Of a DNA stretch of 64,000 nucleotides, positions 1-10,300 are shown piece by piece. Each line of letters begins with the position of its first letter. The first letter of the stretch is position 1. Position numbers and translations under genes: made by a program. A model generated the notes under the pieces. The model saw only the letters and a list, made by a program, of their open reading frames with translations, made no database searches and was not told the DNA's origin. Source of the stretch: Ananas comosus (lineage: Eukaryota; Streptophyta; Magnoliopsida; Poales; Bromeliaceae); the NCBI RefSeq assembly GCF_001540865.1, contig NC_033634.1:2246729-2310728 (forward strand), read 5' to 3'.

Positions 1-109
1 GTTAGTTCTCAAAATATTTTAGTTTTTGGTGGAATCTCAGTGCTATTTTAATATATGTGCGCTAATGATAATGCATTTTCTCATTCTTCCCCCCTTTCCT
101 CTACCGTAG

Positions 110-1250
110 GCAATGATGTACATCCTCTGTTTCCGCATGAGATCAATAATGGACTATCCCGACCTCAGATCTCTACTCTTCCACATGCCTCTGGGATTTG
201 TCTTGTCTCACGCCTTGGATCCTCTCAAGGTGCTTTTTTTTGGGGCAAATTTCAACTTCCTGTTCAAAATATGCATTTCTATGATTGTAAAAACTGCTTA
301 AATGGCATCATTCGCTTTGATGTGATAAGAATTGTGGTTCCTAGCGATGTTGATTTTCATCTGATTTCTTTTTCTTTTTTTTTTTTGGAGTTACAGGTCT
401 GTTTACCTTCTATAGTCCAAGAGTTCCTTCGACAGGCGAAGGCTGCTCGATTATTCAATGCCTCCGTGCCCTCGATTTATGAAAACTCACTTGAGTCTGA
501 ATTGTCAAAGGCATTTGGAGGAACAGAGAGATTGGATATGTTCTTCCCCTTTGATCCATATCTATTAAAAGATTCTGACAGGTTGGTATACCTGAAACCT
601 CAGAAGCACCCATTTAACTTTAAGCACACGGTTGTTCGCTAAAATTATTGCAAAATTTAATTTAGGTCACTGAACTTCAATTTGCTGTGTTGAGTGTACT
701 AAATTTAAATCTGTTTCAATTGGGTCTTTTCTCTCCTCTCTTTCTGTTGTAAGTGAACTAGAAACCACACTGTAACACTGCTAATACCTGGGTTTTCAGC
801 TTCCTTGGAACAAACCAAAACATTTCCATGTTTTCCAACATTGGACCATAATACCTGCATTATAAATTACTCATAACTCGGACACTATGTTGGCCTTATG
901 AATGTTGTCCTGTGACTTGATTTTAGCAATGGAATTCCCATTTTTGTAGGTTCGTGCGGCCGAATTTTGAGTTCTGGTCCATGGTCAAGACGACATACAG
1001 CAACTGCAACAGTGAAGAAGATGACGAGGAATTCGACGACCTCGACGCCCCCGACTTTGCCGAAAACATCGGGAGCTATGAGGATAACAATATTGGATTC
1101 GAAAGCGAAGATGAAGATGATTTAGGATACTCGATGAACAAGATGTCGATAACTCCGAAGCCCGCCTTCCAGTTCCCAATGGCCACCGATTTCCAAATTC
1201 CCTCTCGAATGCCTGCCAGGATTAGACCCTCCGTTAGTCCGACATGGTAA
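110..1250 (+). CDS. RRN3: RRN3-like RNA polymerase I initiation factor, 3' part
   Basis: RRN3 (TIF-IA) bridges RNA polymerase I to the rDNA promoter complex and acts in the nucleolus. Only the C-terminal part lies in the window; earlier exons are to the left. Exons read 110-229, 397-581 and 950-1250, each bounded by AG/GT, and the frames join (about 201 residues, TAA at 1248-1250). Family signatures visible are MYILCFRMRS, the stretch PLKVCLPSIVQEFLRQAKAA, FPFDPYLLKDSDRFVRPNF and FWSMVKTTYS. A very acidic Asp/Glu-rich segment follows, as is usual near the end of RRN3 proteins. A longer open frame from position 55 runs through the first exon in a different phase and does not match the family, so it is not used. 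The family call is confident; the exact 5' edge of the first exon shown rests on the splice site alone. Confidence 0.9.
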
Positions 1251-1689
1251 CTACCCGCCTACATTCTCATCTAATTTTTTATCCGTGAGACATTGGAGAG
1301 CCTTCAAATGCGAAGGATTTGGGGCAAATTTGGATAAACATTGTTGGAGATGGCGGCGGCAGTTGAACAATGGTGCAGTTGTGCCTATAAATCTCTTGCT
1401 TGAGTGTAAAGTAGAAAATGGCGGTGTGACGGTCGGAACATCTCGGGGGCGGAGTGTACACGAGCAAATTACGACATCTTTTGTTTTTCTTGTAGAATAC
1501 AAACATTTGGTGTGAAATTTTTGGTGTATACGAGGATTCTGTTGTTTCTTGTAGTAGGGGTTATTTGCGACTTTGAGAGCGCGTTATAAAGTATGCAATC
1601 CAACTCTTCCTTTTTATTTCTGTTTTGTTAGAATATTTTGTTAGTCAAAATGTGACTGCGGTTGAAAGCCTGAAGCTAAAACGAGAACA

Positions 1690-1695
1690 AATAAA
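1690..1695 (+). terminator. Possible polyadenylation signal of the RRN3-like gene
   Basis: A canonical AATAAA lies about 440 bases after the stop codon, at the end of a moderately GC-balanced 3' stretch (1251-1700). Beyond it the sequence becomes AT-rich and repeat-like. This is inferred from the hexamer and position only. Confidence 0.4.
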
Positions 1696-1867
1696 GCCTT
1701 AGATCTATCTATGAGTTTAAGCCTTACCGTGATATTTGCATCGTAATCTGATGTATTTTAAGTTGAGCAGCTTCTAATCGAACACATGAACGCAGCTAAA
1801 ATTGTCTCATGTGCTTGCCACTACATGTATATCTAGGTTGGAAACTTGGAATTAAACTTATAAATCT

Positions 1868-2270
1868 TAGGGGTTTTTTTTGTATTTAGTCCCTCTAAAA
1901 AAATCTTTTATAAATGATCCTAATAAATTTATATTTGTTAGTATAGTCCTCTCCTTGTCACGCGAGCGTGGTGTTTGTATTTTTAAGTTAAACACGATGA
2001 ATAAATTACTGTTGTTAAATACGATGAATAAATTACTATGTTCATATCCATACTTTCTCATTTTTTACTTCCGGACGAAAAAAATAAAAAGGGTGATTAA
2101 ATTTCCGTATTTAAACATGATGATTGAATTACCGTGTTCAACTTAAAAATGCCATGTAAGTGCTCACGTGACAAGAAACAAGCTATTTACAAATTCAAAT
2201 TTATTATGACTATTTATAAATTCTTTTTTCCAAGAGGGCTAAATATAAAAAAAAAAAAAATCCTAAGTTT
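1868..2270. repeat. Degenerate foldback-type repeat
   Basis: AT-rich repeat with phrases such as GATGAATAAATTACT and GATGATTGAATTACCGTGTT recurring several times, edged by poly-A/T and 'ggggtttttttt' / 'gagggctaaatataaaaa' ends. A related sequence occurs at about 28140-28430 (shared motifs 'aacaaatttatatttg' and 'gtgattgaatcac'). It has no coding capacity. It is probably an old non-autonomous transposon; the class is not determined. Confidence 0.4.
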
Positions 2271-2407
2271 TAGGATGGCTATAAAATTGCAAAGCAAATT
2301 GTTATCATTGCAAATGTGACCGTTAACTTTTACCGGTCGTCACCGTTGTCCCCATAGTTATAATATTTAGAGAAGAACGAAAATAATATATATATATATA
2401 TNAACTA

Positions 2408-2622
2408 GGCTGGAATATTATTAATAGCATTAATGACTTGGTGTTATTAAGTTTTCTATTCTTAGATTAAAAGATGTGCGGTTAGAATGATGTGGGTCCT
2501 CTAGGATTGAGTGGGTGGTTGGTTGAATAGTATAATCGAACAGATGAAAATAAAAAGGATAAATTTAACGGCAGAAAATTTGATAGCACCAAATGCTTCG
2601 TGCTATCGATAGTATCCCAGCC
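2408..2622. mobile_element. MITE, GGCTGG family
   Basis: About 215 bp bounded by imperfect terminal inverted repeats: left GGCTGGAATATTATTAATAG, right end reverse complement GGCTGGGATACTATCGATAG. No ORF. A (TA)n run with an N lies immediately left, and (CT)n(TA)n immediately right. Related copies occur at 17397-17512, 34524-35028, 36170-36363 and 49888-50149. Confidence 0.7.
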
Positions 2623-4180
2623 AGACTCTCTCTCTCTCTCTCTCTCTATATATATTCCTATATATAGGGGCAATTGCCTATATACCTCTAAAATGTTCTC
2701 GGTTTTCTTATTTACCCTTCTTAGAAGGTTAATATTGAAAATACCTTTTTTATATTCCAAGTTCTTTCTAATATACTTCTGGAGTTAAATTCCGTTATTA
2801 AGGTGTTAACAGTTACCGTTATCTCTGAAAAATTACCAATTAACCCGAGTTAGTTTAATAGGGGATAACTGTGGGGATATAACTACAGGAGTATTTTGAA
2901 ATAATGGTGGAACATATGAGAGGTATTTTAGAAAAAAAAAAAAAAGAAGTAAGGGTACGTAGATGGGATATTTTCAAACGCATGAGGGGTATATATATAG
3001 TTTGGAAATATAAAATAAAAAATTAAATTATTTTTAAAAATAAATTTAATTTCGTGAACTAGGGCCTTAACATAAGATAAGATCAGATCACCATTCATTC
3101 ATTCATTCGTTCATTCCGCGGTACATCTGAAATGCGCGTCAACGCGCCGCCGCCTCTTTTATTATGCCCGCAGCGAGCGCGGGAAACGTCTGCATCCGAA
3201 AAGCGCTTCCGACGCGACTTTCGAAGCAGGCACCAGCTGGCAGCCGCCGCGGCGGCTGCTTGAAAGTTGAAAGGCGGAGAATCAAAACGCGCGAGAGCAC
3301 TCCGGAACCCTCCAATTGCGAACAAGAATAACGACCACCTCTCGATCAACAAAATACGCTCGCGGGAAACGCTTTGCATTAGTCCGACCAATATAAAAAA
3401 AAAGAAAGAAAAAGGAAACGCGTTTCCCTCTCACTGTGAGAATATATATTTTAGGCGGAGTTACCTATGATCTTTATCTAAATCACAATTAATATTTTAT
3501 TTTTAAGAGTAAATCTCAATTTGCTCGACTGTAATTTAATTAGCTCACTCTCTTTTTTTTTTTTTACTTTGTCATATATTTTGTAAAAAATTATCCTTAA
3601 CTACTCTAAAATTTTTATTATTTTACTTTAAAAAATTATTTTTAAATAAGATGCAAAGTAAAGTTTTTTTTGATGATAACCGCGGAATAATTAAATATAT
3701 TTTTTTAAATCATAGAATGACAAAGTGAAAAAATAATCTAAACCACGTGGAGGAGAACAAATTGAAGTTTTTCCATAATTAAATAAAACAATAATTACCA
3801 ATTACGCGGTTAATTTACATAATAGTTAGAGTAATTAACCTTTTTTCTCATTAACCCTGCACGCTAGAAAAATTTTAATCATATTACATACTTCACATCT
3901 AATTAATTAGAAAATTTATTTATTTTAGTAATAATAATTTTATCGGCATTTTAAGTTAACAGAAATGTTGATTCGCATATCTCATGGTTAATTATATTAT
4001 AGTAATGAAAATTTCTAATTCAAACGACCAATACGATTCAAATAAAAAAGATATAACGGAAAAAGAAAAATATATCGATCTATAATCCGAAAAAATCTGT
4101 TTTAAATTAAATAAACAACAATTACAAGCATCAAAAGGCCCAAAAACAATCCCATCAAATCAAACCCTTCAGAGTCCTAT
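2623..4180. other. Intergenic DNA with a short GC-rich island
   Basis: Mostly AT-rich DNA with poly-A/T runs and no gene recognised. A GC-rich patch at about 3112-3430 contains an open frame on the minus strand with an alanine run, but it matches no family I know and has no clear promoter. The rest (3430-4180) looks like anonymous AT-rich spacer. Confidence 0.5.
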
Positions 4181-4272
4181 AATTGTTTCTAATATATGAA
4201 TATATGTATGTATATACACGTAGAAAAGAATCGATCGAAGAATCACGCGAAGACCAAATCGTAAACCCTAAC

Positions 4273-4665
4273 TCAAGATCGCGACGTCTCCATCGCCGCA
4301 TGCGGCGGCGCCGGCGAGGCCGGGAGGCGGGAGGAGAAGTTCCGGTACCTAAAACCCTCGCCGGCGGGGTCGGCGGCGTCGTCCTCGGCGCCCTCGTCGA
4401 AGTTGCGGGCGTAGCTCAGCGGGTCGTACCCGAAGTCGCCGGCGAAGCGGCGGCGCCGCCGCATCCGCGCCACGAGGTCGGGGATCTCCTGCGCGCGGGC
4501 GCGGATCCACGTCGACGACGATCGGAGGAGCGACGGCGCCCCATCTCCGCCGTACTCGTCGTCGGCGTCTCCGCCGGCGCCGAAGCAGCAGGAGAAGCAG
4601 ACGGAGCTGCGGAGCTTCTGCTTCAGCGACGGGGGAGACGAGCCGTAGCGGCGGTCGAACTCCAT
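4273..4665 (-). CDS. Small conserved plant protein with DPLSY motif, function unknown
   Basis: Single-exon gene for a 130-residue protein. The N-terminus is basic with a Cys cluster (VCFSCCFG, residues 22-29). A conserved central block follows: an RSSSTWIRARAQEIP-like segment (48-62), a run of arginines, and DFGYDPLSYARNFDEG (77-92). Short plant proteins of unknown function carry this DF.YDPLSYA.NFD.G motif; I recognise the motif but know no assigned role. The ATG at 4665 is the first in frame and lies about 130 bases downstream of a minus-strand TATA box (4794-4803), with a leader containing CCCTAA repeats. Codon use is extremely GC-rich compared with the flanks, as in many short monocot genes. 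The overlapping open frames on both strands here are by-products of that composition. The C-terminus is not conserved in any way I can judge. Confidence 0.75.
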   Translation of the reverse strand: MEFDRRYGSSPPSLKQKLRSSVCFSCCFGAGGDADDEYGGDGAPSLLRSSSTWIRARAQEIPDLVARMRRRRRFAGDFGYDPLSYARNFDEGAEDDAADPAGEGFRYRNFSSRLPASPAPPHAAMETSRS

Positions 4666-4710
4666 TGGCGACTCTCTCCACTAGGGTTTTTGCGTTTGGG
4701 GGATCGGGAA

Positions 4711-4728
4711 TTAGGGTTAGGGTTAGGG
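4711..4728. promoter_or_regulatory. Telobox-like CCCTAA repeats in the leader
   Basis: Three perfect TTAGGG units on the plus strand, read as CCCTAA repeats in the transcribed leader of the gene at 4273-4665. A further single CTAGGG lies at 4681. AAACCCTAA-type teloboxes are common in promoters and leaders of plant growth-related genes. Confidence 0.5.
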
Positions 4729-4793
4729 TCGAAGATCCGAGGAAGAGAACGGGGAAATGGGAGAGGGATTACAATTTACAATTCAGTTTGTAG

Positions 4794-4803
4794 TATTTAT
4801 ATG
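4794..4803 (-). promoter_or_regulatory. TATA box of the small DPLSY-motif gene
   Basis: On the minus strand the sequence reads CCATATAAATAC, a good plant TATA box, about 130 bases upstream of the ATG at 4665. Confidence 0.6.
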
Positions 4804-4809
4804 GGCGTG

Positions 4810-5415
4810 TTAAAATGACGGATAAGGACAACGCGGTTCAAATGGGAAGAGCCCGAAAAGCAACGGGCCTAAGTAACGCGGCAATGAAGCTGCAAGGGTA
4901 GTTTCGTCATTTCGAAGAAAAAGTTTTTGTAGAAAATATTGTATGAACCTTCCTCTATAGACCGCAGAGAGTTCTAAAAAGCCAAAAATCTAGAGGCTTT
5001 ATAATCTTAATAATATCGCTCGATATGATTTATAATATCTAAATAAATATTCAAACTATAAAAATTTATATCTTTAATTAATACATGATGTATTCGTGAA
5101 AACGATGGTATAATAAAATAGAATTTCCCGCAAATCTCTCATGATTCTACTGCCATGGGACAAAAGTTATTAATTATATTTCATTTGTTACAAGTTATCT
5201 GCTAATATCTAGCACAAGATATATACGATTTATAATAATAATTATAATTATTATTTTTAGTTCGTATTTATTCAATGGTGGAGGTTGGATTTAGAAAAGC
5301 TTCACGTCCAACACATGATGAAAACGAAAGGCAAAAGAGATCACCAAAAAAGGGTACTAATTAGTGCATGGTCCTACTTTAGAAGCTTATCGCCAATATG
5401 GTTGGAAATTAATGG

Positions 5416-5459
<44 letters not shown>

Positions 5460-5760
5460 GATATTGCTAAGCAAAAAAAAAAAAAAAAAATTCTAGGCTG
5501 TATCCCGAGTTACACCCAATTCAAGCTCATAAAAAGTTCAGCAATTTATGGATCTTTTGTAGAAATATTAGTCTTGCAATCTATTATGAAAACTCTGAAA
5601 AGATTCCGTAGGTAGCCATAGATTTAGATTCTCAATAATATATATTTTTTGAAATAATCTGAAGTTATGTTTCGTTTTGTTTTCTCGGTTTTTTTTTTTT
5701 TCGGCGTTGAGATCATGAGGTCCTAAACTTTCGTGTACACTTTGGGAGTCTCTGTATTGA
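4810..5760. other. AT-rich intergenic DNA with TA microsatellite
   Basis: No gene recognised. A pure (TA)n run occupies about 5418-5455 and a poly-A run about 5475-5490. Confidence 0.5.
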
Positions 5761-5763
5761 TGC

Positions 5764-6420
5764 TGTTAGGATTTGGTTAGATTTATAGTTGATTCCTATT
5801 TGAATTAGGATTAATATTTAAATTTGTTGGAAATAAATTAAGATTTAAATATTAATTAGAGTATAAATTTAATTAGATTAGGATTAATATTTAAATCTAT
5901 TAGAGGTTAATTAAGATAAATTTAAATATTAATTAAAGTCAAAATTCTAAATATATTAGGATTGAGAATTGAGCATTATATATAATGCATTAGAGGCTAT
6001 CGAGGGGTTAGTATGGCTGAAGCATTGGGTGTGCCGTACCACATAGAGAGAGAGGCCTTGGTTGCCGTACTAGAGAGAGAAAATTAGTGAGTTGAGTGCA
6101 CCTAGTGCATAGGTGCACGAGAAGCATTGTCTTCTTGTGGGTTTATAGAAGATGAGAGAAAGATAGAAGAAATTCAGAAAGAGGGCTCGGATTATAATTA
6201 CTGTTGCAAAAGAGGAGTCAGGTGTAATTTTTTCTTATTTAATGAATCTTATTTTATCTGTATATTTTTCTCTTTTATGATTGTAGCAGTTTTTACTGAT
6301 AAAACGTGTTTATGGTAAAAATCTGATTCGACGCTTCCATTGAGGAATCCCAAGAATCGATACCGGACCCACAGCAGTCGGTACCCCGGGTTGCGGATTC
6401 ACAAGATCCGGTATTCAGAT
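5764..6420 (+). mobile_element. Possible solo LTR or LTR fragment
   Basis: The segment opens with TGTTAGGATTTGG, continues as AT-rich DNA with repeated 'attaggattaatatttaaat' blocks, then turns into a purine-rich zone with 'tagagagagaa' and 'gagcattatatataatgcattagagg', as seen in many plant copia-type LTRs. No matching second LTR or retrotransposon ORF is in the window and no primer-binding site is clear. This is a tentative call. Confidence 0.3.
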
Positions 6421-6511
6421 GCTTATTAGTTTAAAATGTTGGAAATGCTGAGATATGGATAAGCTCAAGCTTAGGGCCAAACTTTGGACATAGCAATCCT
6501 CTCTTTGTTTA

Positions 6512-6575
6512 ACAACGCCCATAGTAATGGTCGAAAGAAAATGAAACGCCCATAGTAATGGTCGAAAGAAAATGA
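6512..6575. repeat. Two-copy 31-bp tandem duplication
   Basis: The phrase 'aacgcccatagtaatggt' plus 'cgaaagaaaatga' occurs twice head to tail with almost no change. The surrounding DNA to about 6900 is AT-rich with an (ATT)n run at about 6748-6770. Confidence 0.7.
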
Positions 6576-6999
6576 AAAATACAATTAGGGATATTAATAA
6601 ATGTTGATGGTGGAGATTAAAACTCTCGACCTCATAAAGTAACAAAGAATTAAGATTAACTTTGATACCATAATTTTACTGAAATAGTAAATATTGTCGA
6701 AAACGGCCTAAGAATAAGAATCTTCCCATCTCAACTCTTGAACGCATTATTATTATTATTATTATTATTAGGGGGTCTACATAAATTTTGCTTAATTTAA
6801 ACTCTACAAAATAAAATTACTGTTTAACTTCACATTTGTCAAAAAATAAAAAAAAAAAAAAAAGGTGAGAGAGAAAGAAACAGAGAATAAAAGAAGAGGA
6901 TTCAGGTAGACCATATCAAAGGGAAAAATCCCCTGCAGGAATTATACTCGACAGAGAGCGAAAAGGAATTCTCTTTGGTGAAACATTATAAATACTCTG

Positions 7000-7357
7000 A
7001 AAAGAAATGAATAGATCATCACATAATACAGATAGTAATATGACCATGTATAATAATATTTAACAGAGGAAAGAAAGGTCATATGTTGCACCTGGAGATT
7101 ACAGAGGGACTTAAACAGATCAAAATGAAAAAGGCCGACACCTGCGCCAAATAATATGTACCAAATACCAGTAGCTGTTCACCCACTAAGCATCAAATAC
7201 ACTCTAACAAAAACTCATATCATCAAAGAACAATAACTACTCTACCCTCTCTTGGTCAAACAATGCTGTTCGATTCGATCTCTCGCACCGATATCATGAA
7301 GTAGCTCGATCAACACCCTCAAAATGATCAACCTCGAGAGCTTTATCCATCAATCAT
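7000..7357 (-). other. Probable 3' UTR of the BAG6-like gene
   Basis: Sequence of balanced composition following the TGA at 7360-7358 on the minus strand. It differs from the AT-rich, repeat-bearing DNA to its left. The transcript end is not determined. Confidence 0.4.
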
Positions 7358-10300
7358 TCACTCGGTCTGCGTGTGTTGGAAGAGTTTAGAGAACATCTTG
7401 GCATATTACCAATTTTTGAGCAATAATAAGATTGAAGCAAGCACAAGAATATAACAGAATTTCTCAAAGACCTACTACCTTTGGGCGCTTCGGATTAGGG
7501 TCCTCAGGCGGGTCTCGGCGAGGCTGAGAGCCGCTCGATTCATTTATGTTCTCTCTTGACTCACTCAACCTCTCCGTTGTAGCCTGCGTGCAGTCATAAT
7601 TCACATTATATACCTAAATATCGTTACTGATATTGGAGCGACTAATGGCAACCATTAATAAAACAATAACAGAACTCTAATAAGAATATATTACTCTTAC
7701 TTGTGCTGTTGAGGAGCCATTTTGATCAGCTTCGGTGCCTTGAGATATGAACGGCATAATGTGACGAATCAAATTGGAAAAGAGTATCCCTTCTTCATCG
7801 ACTCCTGATGCTTCATTACTTCTTGTACCCATCTGATCTGCAACAGAAACTGTGACTGTGTCCTGAGGAATGGCAGTACTAGCAGAATGAACTGCTTCTC
7901 CAGAAAATACTGTTCTAAGCAACTGATCGACGCCATTCAGAAGCTGAGACATAGGTCCTTGGTCAATTTGTTGTGGCTCAACATGAGGTTGAGAGTTATT
8001 CTCGCTATTACTATGAGGTTGTTCCTGTTGGTCTGCAACAAAAATAATTATATGCCTGAAGTCTGTTGAGCATGTATTTATCTAGTATCAACAGAAGAAT
8101 TATTATATGCATAGTAGGAAAATAATAATAGTTCATAACTGGTGGCCTATCGTACCATAATCCAGCATATAAGTTGCATATGGTTAAATGTTAACTCACT
8201 CCGAGAGAACAAGAAAAGAAGCCACGGAAATTTTAACCGACCTTGATATGCAGCTGACTCATTTGCTAGATTGAACCCAGAAACTTGAGGCTCAGTATTT
8301 TCATGGAAATTGTTGCTATTCGTTTGAGCACCCCCCAAACTAGATTCCGCATTTTGAGTTTGTGCTGCATGCACGACATTAGGTTGTCCATTGATATTAG
8401 GTTCAGTTTGTACTGGTTCATTTGGTAAGCGAGAACCTCTTGCGTCACTAACATTTCCACTATGTATGGATTGTATTCTGGCAAGTAAAGGATAAATTAA
8501 TCCGACTGCACTCCCAGACGAATCAGATGGCATCAGATTTACTCCAGAAGGTACGGCTACCACCGTTCTTAACGGTAATACTCTTACTCCTGGCTCTCCA
8601 GCTAAAGGTGCAGTGCTTGCTGCCCCTGAAAATATTTGAGGACTAGCATTTGTATTGGATGGATTTGTTGCTGTGTTTGCTCGCTCCTGAGGTTGTTGTG
8701 TGTTAGTCTGTTCGCCTGGGTTAGGGTTTGCAACAGGTACAGCACGACCTACTAATCGAGAGGAGTCCATTATTATCAAGTTATGAGCATATAGAAATCG
8801 GAACAAAATAGAGGCATTTAAAAAAGGGGTTTTGACATATACATCTCCCCACAAAATCATCTTTTACATACATAACCTCGCAAAAGCTGAATTTTCATTC
8901 ACTTCTGAAAGTAAAGTTCTTACTGCTACAACCCTTGTAGAGATGCCCCTATTTACGAAATATCATTTAATATAAAACCACTTCCCCCATGAATTGGATG
9001 ACTACCCAACTTACAGGTATGGTCATATTACACATAGAATTTACAGGGTATACACGTAAATAGATGATTTTGGCTGATTACATATATATGTGTGTAAAAG
9101 CCGTTAAAAAGGAGATCTTAATACCTGCACGAATACGTATATCAATATTTCTAGGACGAAATAGAGAACCAAGTGGTTCACCTTGTAAACCTTGTAAACC
9201 CACACTGGGATATACAGCTCCCATGTGCCCAACATTTGATCCAGGGAAAAAGGGAACAGGCTGCAAAGGAAATGTTTAGCAATTGGGAAGCAGCAGTAAA
9301 GTATGCATTTGGTTAAGTGTATACAACCTGAACCAACAAAGGATTTGGCCCCGATGCAGAGATGAAAACTGCTGCCCCGGCATTAATTGCAGCCTCCGAC
9401 TGGACAGGAGAAGCATAGAGTGGATTCAGAGAAAGTTTGAACATGAAAAATTAAAATAAGATAAAAGCCATTCGTGAAACTGACTGGTGATTGACCCGTG
9501 CGCAACATCATTGTCGTGCGACCAAGCTCGAGAAGCAATGAACCCAAATTCTGTAGTAACATTCCTGCTCTGATTGCATCAGCTTGAAGGTTTGTTCGAG
9601 CTGAGGGATCGGACACATTCACATGATCCTCCAACTGTCTTGCAATTTGCTGTATCAAAAACAAGGTGTTGTCACCAAATGCAGATATCTTAGCCGTATT
9701 CAGTCACTAATTATTTGCTATCTTTCTTTTAGATTGATTTACCAACGTCACAAAGATAAGGTTTCATTAATTAGTGACTCGCCAAAACATAACAACAAAA
9801 GCATATTTCGGAGTAAAAGGTTGACAAAATATGCTAACCACAACACTTAATAAAACTGGAAAAATGTAATATCTAAACACAATATCTAGATGAAATAAAG
9901 GAGCAAAAATGTTATAGAAATAATAGCAAAAGAACATGAATAAGAGTTAATAACTGGAAGCAAATGAATATGATAAAAAAACTCTAAGCTAGCATCGTTA
10001 CACCAAATGGCCAGACATAATCCACTCTTAACTCCAAGACATCATGTATTGTTACTCGTATAACCCACAAAAATATGATACATTGTTACTTGTAAAACCC
10101 ACAATAATATGGAGAAAGAAGAGTGTACATTTAAAGATAATCCAGCTTGTTCCGTAAGAAGGTGTCTTGTAGCCTGCATAACTTCAGCTAAAGATTCCAA
10201 ACTTGGCAGACCACCCTGTCTAGAATGCATGCCTGCACCGCCTGCACCATCAACACCCTGAGCACTTCCTGTAAAAAAGGCATGAAATTTGAATATCTCA

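Noticed and set aside
55..642. 195-codon open frame across the RRN3-like exons
   Set aside because: It runs in the wrong phase through the first exon and through the intron. The spliced reading with AG/GT boundaries matches the family far better.
4183..4818. 211-codon plus-strand frame over the small GC-rich gene
   Set aside because: It is antisense to a gene with a conserved motif and its own TATA box. Open frames on several strands are expected at this GC content.
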